Source: Phyto melanocephala (taxonomy: Eukaryota > Arthropoda > Insecta > Diptera > Rhinophoridae). Taken from it: a stretch of DNA of 64,000 nt. Positions 57,961 through 64,000 of this stretch are shown here, piece by piece. The stretch covers positions 105,788,562 through 105,852,561 of the forward strand of contig OW799236.1 of the NCBI GenBank assembly GCA_941918925.1. Reading direction: 5' to 3'. A program made the position numbers and the translations under genes. A model generated the notes under the pieces. That model did not search any database. It was not told the origin of the DNA and saw only the letters and a list, made by a program, of their open reading frames with translations. Every line of letters begins with the position of its first letter. Position 1 is the first letter of the stretch.

Positions 57961-58197
57961 TGCCTATTTAATTAAATTGTTAAAACGACAGACAAAAATT
58001 TTCCGCCCCTAATAAAAATACCAATTTTATTTAAGAAATTTGCACTGAAAACCACAAGTATTATATTTTACTTCTACTATAAAATTATTCAAATCTGAGA
58101 TTAGGCAGTTTGCGTTGCAGCTTACGATATTACTATATAAAGACAAACATGTATATAAATATAAAATTTATATTAAAAAATAAAAATTATTAAAAAA

Positions 58198-58593
58198 GAA
58201 GTAAGAGTGCTATATTCGGCCGTGCCGAATCTTATATACCCTTCACAACGTGTAGTCATGCAATAACAGTAGTTTGTATCACCATTCATCTCATATGAAA
58301 TACGTACATACATACATATATAAAAAACATACATATATAAAAACATCCCATTGTAAAATTATAAATTTACGTATGTATGTTAAAAAAAAAATAAAATTTA
58401 AAAAAAAATTAAAAAAAAAATTTAAGAAAAAAAATTTAAAAAAAATAATTAATATAAATAATAAATATAAAAAAAAAAAAAATAAAAAAAAATTTAAAAA
58501 CAAAAAAAAATTACAAAAAAAAATGATAATAAAAATATAAATAATATATAAAATAAAAAATAAAAAAAAATTTAAAAAAAAAATTAAAAAAAA
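58198..58593 (-). mobile_element. HINE/DINE-1-like element, copy H, 3' part (split by copy I)
   Basis: Contains the end GAAGTAAGAGTGCTAT, hairpin ATTCGGCCGTGCCGAAT, the subterminal repeat and half of an A-rich centre. The other half of the same element resumes at 59425. Frames on both strands here are low-complexity. Confidence 0.75.
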
Positions 58594-59424
58594 CAAGTAA
58601 GAGCGCTATATTCGGCCGTGCCGAATCTTATACACCCTTCACAACGTGAATTCATGTAATAACAGTGGTTTGTGTCACCATTCATCCCATATGAAATACG
58701 TACATACATATAAAAACATACATATATAAAAACGTCCCATTGTAAAATTATAAATTCACGTATGAATGTTAAAAAAAAACAAAAAAATTTAAAAAAAAAA
58801 TTTTAAAAAAATTATTATGTATATAATATATACAAAACAAAAAAAAAAAAAATAAAAAAAAGATTAAAAAAAAAAATTAAAAAAAAAAAATTAAAAAAAA
58901 AAATAATAAAAATATAAATAATATATTAAATAAAAAATAAAAAAAAAAAATAATAAAAAAATAATAAAAAAAAAAATAAAAAAAAATTTTAAAAAAATTA
59001 AAAAAAAAATTTTTTTGGCTCAGCTGGGATTCGATGCCACGTTTTCTCTAACCAGTATACACGTTTGTATGTATGTATGTTGTTGTTGTAATGTTGCTTT
59101 TGTGAAAAAAAAATCGAGGTGGTCGTGGGTTTTTGCTCATATCTCAGTTGTTTATGTACCGATGTTTCTGATTTTCAATAGCGATCTACTCCCGAATATT
59201 TCTGATATTTTAATACCTCACCCGAGTCCAAGCGATGTCGGGGGGCTTCAAAAAGTTGATTTCAACATACACACGGACAGACTGACAGCGCTTAATCGAC
59301 TCCCCTATTCATAAGCTTTCAGAAAATATATACTTTATGGGGTCGGAAATCAAAATTGTAGAAATTTCACACGGAATGACAAACCTATATAAGTATACCC
59401 TTTTTCACTGTGTGAAGGGTATAA
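58594..59424 (-). mobile_element. HINE/DINE-1-like element, copy I, nested in H
   Basis: A complete copy: CAAGTAAGAGCGCTAT and hairpin, A-rich centre (58770-59010), GGGATTCGATGCCACGTTTT, TATGTATGTATGTTGTTGTT, GTCY-type tract, and the end CACTGTGTGAAGGGTATAA. It sits inside the A-rich centre of copy H. The family frame is present at 59015-59314. Confidence 0.85.
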
Positions 59425-59829
59425 AAATTAAAAAAAAGATTTTTGGCTCAGCTGGCCAAGTAAACGTGGCATACTCCAACCAGTATACAAGTTTGTATGT
59501 ATGTATGTTGTTGTTGTAATCTTGTTTTTGTGAAAAAAAATCGAGGTGGTCGTGGTTTTTTGCTCATATCTCAGTTGTTTATGTACCGATGTTTCTGATT
59601 TTTCTGATTTCTGATATTTTAATACCCCACCCGGGTCCAGGCGATATCGGGGGGCTTCAGAAAGTTGATTTCAACATACACACGGACAGACTGACATAGC
59701 TTAATCGACTCCCCTATTTATAAGCTTTCAGAAAATATATACTTTATGGGGTCGGAAATGAAAATTATAGAAATTTCACACGGAATGACAAACCTATATA
59801 TACCCTTTTTCACTGTGTGAAGGGTATAA
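59425..59829 (-). mobile_element. HINE/DINE-1-like element, copy H, 5' part
   Basis: Begins in A-rich sequence, then TTTTTGGCTCAGCTGGCCAA (a diverged form of the usual GGGATTCGATGCC region). It continues with the TATGTATGTTG tract, CACGGACAGACTGACATAGC and the end CACTGTGTGAAGGGTATAAT. It completes the copy begun at 58198. Confidence 0.75.
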
Positions 59830-60289
59830 TTATCACTTTCAAAAAGCTGCCAGATGATTTTTGAACTAAAAAATTAATTAAACAATGTTTAAAGTAATAG
59901 TCCGCGGAGTTAAAATCTAAAAACAAACGACTTTTTTTTATAATCATTCGTCAATTAATAGAAGGTTTAGTAAATACTTGTGTGTTCTGCGGAAGAATAT
60001 CTTGACGTCACTTTGAATTTTTGAGCGGCCTTTATCATATTGTTATAGCTGCCACCGTATGAAAACTGCTCAGTCGTCGCCGCTAAAAATTTTGCCTCAG
60101 CTTGTTTCTCTGGTGCCAATGTTTGTCAAACTTCATATATAAAACAGATTTCAGTGTCAAGAATTGTTGGTTGGTTGTTTAACGTGGTCGTTCACTGCAC
60201 TCAAACTGTCAAGTGGAATCTATGATTTCGTTTTGACAGGACCACATTACTCGTCAGCTCTAATGTATCCCAGAGTAAGGGTACTAGTT
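59830..60289. other. non-coding interval, possible LINE 3' untranslated region
   Basis: No gene. 60165-60289 may be the 3' untranslated part of the adjacent minus-strand LINE remnant (TTGGTTGGTTGTTTAACG). Confidence 0.4.
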
Positions 60290-60560
60290 CCACCCCGTGG
60301 TCGTGAGGTATCTCAGTAGATAATTCAGTCTAACTTCAGATATCGCAGAGAGGCCATCCAGTACATGTTCGCCCAGAAATCTGTGTCTCTTAGCCGCCAG
60401 TGCAGGTCATTCGCAGAGAAGGTGGAAAACCGATTCCTCCTTCTCTCCATCCAGACAGCTGCGGCAATGGTCGTTCGATAGATGTCCATGCCAGGAATTG
60501 TCAAACTCCATATATAAAAAAAGAGACAAAAAATACTCTGTCTTTACTCTAGTACATAAT
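60290..60560 (-). pseudogene. non-LTR retrotransposon C-terminal (RNase H-like) fragment
   Basis: The minus-strand frame contains HLSNDHCRSCLDGEKEESVF followed by HLLCE. After a frameshift it continues CPALAAKRHRFLGEHVLDGL, then SAISEVRLNYLLRYLTTTGW and a stop. The arrangement C-x2-C..E..HLLC-CPAL..R...G...L..I......LL.....TGW is the C-terminal end of Jockey/R1-type LINE proteins downstream of RNase H. Truncated upstream and frameshifted. Confidence 0.65.
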
Positions 60561-60919
60561 GTAATTGCACCTTGCTTTACATATAATGCACTGGTTTTGC
60601 AAAAATAATTAGTTTCATCACATGCTACTCTTGCTTTGTAGTGCAATCTAATAACTCTTAAAATACAGAACCAATTTTAATAGGATTGAGATTATGAACT
60701 AAAAAAATTCCTTTGATATGATATTTATTAAAATTGATTGTATAGTGGAAGCGTAAACTGCATAACAAGAAATCGGCTTGATAATAAAATATATCACTAG
60801 TTGAACCCATTTCACATTGCTGGCCCGCCCAACAATATTTTCGTTTTGTATTATTTGAAAGAATTTTGTTGTTAGTGCAAATTAGTCAAGTATAATTGTT
60901 ATACCAATTAATTTTAATA

Positions 60920-60978
60920 CATATTGTATTGTAGACTAACCGATTTGGCCCTTTGGGCTTGCGGCAATCTTTTTGAAA

Positions 60979-61010
<32 letters not shown>
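60920..61010 (+). mobile_element. LINE-type 3' end with (AAATA)n tail
   Basis: GACTAACCGATTTGGCCCTT, then TGGGCTTGCGGCAATCTTTT and a run of AAATA/AAAT units (60973-61007). Such an end with a short simple-repeat tail is typical of 5'-truncated non-LTR elements. It is opposite in orientation to the fragment at 60290-60560. Confidence 0.55.
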
Positions 61011-61012
<2 letters not shown>

Positions 61013-62344
61013 TAATTGCTATTTTTCTATTTAAAGTTAGAAATGTTATAGATCTTTCGATTAATGTATCGTATATGTTTACCCAGGTATAAGGGTAGCT
61101 TCATACTAAATTAATCTACTGAATAGATTTTAAGTCAATCGAGTTAAGGAAGACAGACTGATCAACATCGGCACCGAGTGCCTGTCTTCTGTCTTCTAAC
61201 CACGGGGTTGAGTTTTCGACGCCTAATCACCCCAACCATGTTCTGCATCAACTTTGACCACAGGTGGCAATTCTTTCTATATAAATCTCTTGGCTTATGT
61301 ATAGGCATCATGCTCAAGAGCTCGATTCTAGGCGACAGAACCAGACATGCCAACCATGAACTTCTTGTAAGTCAACATAACCGGATGTTTATGATTGCTC
61401 GAACTTTGCAGGCCTGTCAACTCTGCGGACATCAGTCATTAATTCATCGGTCTATATTTGGGTTAAGAAGGCAACAGCACCCAGAAACATTAGTGTTTGC
61501 CTGAAGTATGAGACAAGGTCAAGCATTTATCACCGCTGAATCTGTTTTCCCCCCTTTAGAATAAAACACAGCTACCACGTGTTGTTCGAATATCTTTAAC
61601 AACCAGAGAGGTTGTTTCGTAATTTGATTCGAAAGAAAAAATTTTCGAGTTACACCCAGAAAACAGACAATCAAAATCATTGCCAATCAAATGATTAAGT
61701 CTTGCAATCGAACTTTTCGTTTGTGGTTATAAAATTTCTAGATAAGGAACTATAATATATTAATGCTGATTACATATTTATATTCCGAAACGATTTCAGT
61801 TTTAAATCTAATTACGGAGTAACCCCCAGTCTAAAACAAAGTCTAGTAGTTTTCTTATTCCCGTAATTCCAGATCGGTCTCTGGCCAGCATACGAACTCA
61901 CCAAAGTTTCAGCTCACTTAAATTTTAAATGCACACAGCACACTGATATCCACTAAAGCAGCTTATACACAGCATGTTTTTTGACAAACATGTAGATTTA
62001 CATATGTCTCAGAAATTTTAAAGTCAGATGTTAAAAACATGCCGTGTATTAGGTGCTTAAGAAAAAATGTAGACAGATAAAAAATAAAAAAATTTTTTTT
62101 TTGTAATTTTTCATTAATAAACGTTGACTCGTACAGAAAGACATAAATAACTAGAAAAACTCAACTTTGTAAATTAAATGCGTAAATTCGAACTAAAAAA
62201 TGGCAAAATGATGCTAAAAATCTGGCAGCTTTATGTTTTTACTTGGGATTATGGTAAGATAAACATTCAGACATTATGTCCTTAAGCGGCAGAGATGGAA
62301 AAGAGTAAATTAAAAAAAGCCATAATTAGTTAAGGAAACATTTA
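61011..62344. other. non-coding stretch, GC-richer at 61150-61560
   Basis: Two opposed open frames (61178-61504 plus; 61162-61353 minus) lie in a less AT-rich block with no motif recognised. This block could be a transposon fragment of unknown type. Confidence 0.4.
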
Positions 62345-62461
62345 GGACCGTATTCATAAAAAATATTTAAGGTTTATTGAAGGCTTATTTGATAAATTTA
62401 TCTACAACATCTGTCAAATAAGCATTTAATAAACCTAAAATATATTTTATGAATACGGCCC
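62345..62461. repeat. 117-bp palindromic MITE, copy 3 (TTA target duplication)
   Basis: GGACCGTATTCATAAAAAAT pairs with ATATATTTTATGAATACGG at the other end. It is flanked by TTA at 62342-62344 and 62462-62464. Same length and structure as the copy at 1564-1680. Confidence 0.8.
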
Positions 62462-63024
62462 TTAATCTTTTTAAGTAGACTTTTTTTATAAACAAATTCA
62501 CTCTTTTAAATTCTGTCTTGAGTCCCTGTCTAACATTTTCCATTTGTATACGTTGTGTTAGTCTTTTTTATTTATTTTTTATCTCTTGGGGATTTTTATA
62601 CGCCAAAGCTTTTTCGTGTATATGTGTTTGCATATACACATGTATGTACATATGTATTCGTATCTTGTTTTTACGTTCTTAATAAATAATGAGCCTGTGT
62701 GTATGTATGTTAGACTGAAAAAGTCCCTTTGTGCCCCTTAATGTGCTGTTTACAAAATAAGTACGTCTGCTTAGGTTAAGTAAAATTTTTTAAATGTTTT
62801 GTTTTTGTTACCAAAAACGAAATTTTGTATCGCCTTAAATGATTGTATTTTGTAAACATCACACCAATAAATATTGACAGTCTTTAAAAAAAAATAATAA
62901 ATTAAACAAAACACAAAATTACATTTCTACGTTAATAGTTTATGCCAACAGCCGTGACATTGGTAAATACCTACATATGTAACTAATCTCATTTCGGAAT
63001 GAAACATAATATTTACCGGACATG
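62462..63024. other. AT-rich stretch with ACATATGTAC simple sequence
   Basis: No gene. Short ATACACATGTATGTACATAT repeats at about 62633-62660. Confidence 0.4.
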
Positions 63025-63400
63025 TATCTTCTGCGTAATTTCTTACTGAAGCATGAAACGTAGTAAAATGTGATGTATTTTTTTTTTTACACCTCATGAA
63101 AATTTATGTGCTGCTTAGGCTTCAGTTGAGTGAAAATTTTCCATATCCATAAGATACAAAAAAAGGTTGGCCTACAAGTGACACTTTAAATAATGCCTAC
63201 GTTTCAGTAAACTTAAAAACATCTTATTTGTATGTGCAGACATACATATTTGGCAGATATTTTATGTTAATGTTTTTCTTAACCTAGAAGAAAATTTTCT
63301 GTAAATTTTTAAAAAGTTAATTGTTTATCTTAAGACAAGCAAATGCGTAATAACAATTACTGCGGAGTTTGTAAGGGTTAAAGCACAGCGTTAACTTTTA
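63025..63400 (+). repeat. non-coding duplicate B' (pairs with 53135-53310)
   Basis: Shares GCATGAAACGTAGTAAAATG and the downstream ACTGCG-GTTTGTA block with 53135-53310. The spacing between the two shared blocks is larger here (about 300 versus 90 bp). Confidence 0.5.
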
Positions 63401-63934
63401 CGCGATGCACTTAAATTTTTTAACTCGTTAAGAAATGCTTAACTTTGGCCTGTTTTTCGACCTGTTTTTATTTTTTCTAGTTCTATTCCTAGCTCCTTTG
63501 CTTACCCGTTCCGAGTTTATGTTTAGCCAAAGAGCGCACTTATTGCTTACGTTTACTTCCAAATTGTTTATGCCCAAATTCAGTTAATCGTCTTCCTAAA
63601 AATCGTTTAAAAAGTAGTTTATCAGGTTTAAATCGCACAATCTTGGCGTTCAGCTAATTCGTGACTGCACTCGAATACTCACTTCAATAATAAAGTTCTG
63701 CTCATTCCTATAACTTGCCCTTATTAAATAAATTGGAAGAAATGCTTGTAATTAAGGAATCCGTCTTATATGGGAGTTGGGGATAACTGTGGGGTGTTAC
63801 ATACATTTTCTGTTTTTCAGCTATGGCCTAGCACCCTATTTTAATTTGTGAAATATCTTGAGCCGCTATACACATATTTCATGGACTACATTTTATTTTT
63901 TTTTTAACTGGCTCAAGTTCATTATAAACTTAAA
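63401..63934. other. non-coding stretch
   Basis: No gene or recognised repeat. Confidence 0.4.
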
Positions 63935-64000
63935 CAAGTAACAGTGCTATATCCGGCCGTGCCGAATCTTATATACCCTTCACAACGTGTAGTCATGCAA
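63935..64000 (-). mobile_element. HINE/DINE-1-like element, copy K (cut by window end)
   Basis: CAAGTAACAGTGCTAT, hairpin CGGCCGTGCCG and TATATACCCTTCACAACG are the standard 3' end of this family. The rest lies beyond the window. Confidence 0.8.

Noticed and set aside
61178..61504. 108-residue frame as a gene
   Set aside because: No recognisable domain, overlapped by an opposite frame, next to LINE remnants; too little support.

Overview
This is an AT-rich (by eye well over 65% A+T), repeat-dense piece of an insect nuclear genome, most likely a cyclorrhaphan fly related to Drosophila or the calyptrates. The pointers are at least nine DINE-1/INE-1-like (HINE) insertions with their (GTCY)n tract and GTATGTATG runs, several MITE families, internally deleted Tc1/mariner-like elements, hAT elements with 8-bp target duplications, a tRNA-derived SINE, and scraps of piggyBac and non-LTR retrotransposons. 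The species call is inference. No bacterial features, CRISPR array, rRNA or confident tRNA were seen.

The only convincing host coding sequence is one large open exon on the + strand at about 44306-45330. It encodes some 342 residues of a Ser/Pro/Gln-rich, acidic, largely disordered protein with no recognisable domain. It ends at a good splice donor and is preceded by possible acceptors. The remaining ~63 kb reads as intron or intergenic DNA of a large gene.

Layout. 1-9 kb: a 117-bp TTA-flanked MITE, a decayed mariner-like transposase, a HINE, then a long MITE broken by a HINE and a hAT element, and a 559-bp deleted mariner-like element. 9-18 kb: a tandem duplication, a HINE, a TIR MITE inside a dispersed repeat, a SINE, and a 1,069-bp hAT element. 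18-28 kb: a degenerate 29-30-bp minisatellite, four HINEs (two in an inverted head-to-head pair), and a reverse transcriptase fragment. 28-41 kb: a 572-bp deleted mariner-like element, a 21-bp minisatellite, a foldback-type element, and a 1.2-kb array of a 29-bp TCGTAAATTTT repeat. 41-49 kb: repeats, the host exon, palindromic MITEs, an 869-bp deleted mariner-like element and a piggyBac-like fragment. 49-64 kb: a second SINE, a 27-bp (9-residue) minisatellite, a 542-bp mariner-like element, two diverged non-coding sequence pairs that look like a collinear segmental duplication (50-53 kb versus 57.5-63.4 kb), a HINE nested inside another HINE, LINE fragments, another 117-bp MITE, and the edge of one more HINE.

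The genes do not form a pathway. The interest lies in transposon history: nested insertions with exact target duplications, a set of independent internal-deletion derivatives, apparently recent HINE copies, and unusual tandem and inverted repeats. All coordinates and motifs were read by eye; family names rest on recognised motifs, not on searches.
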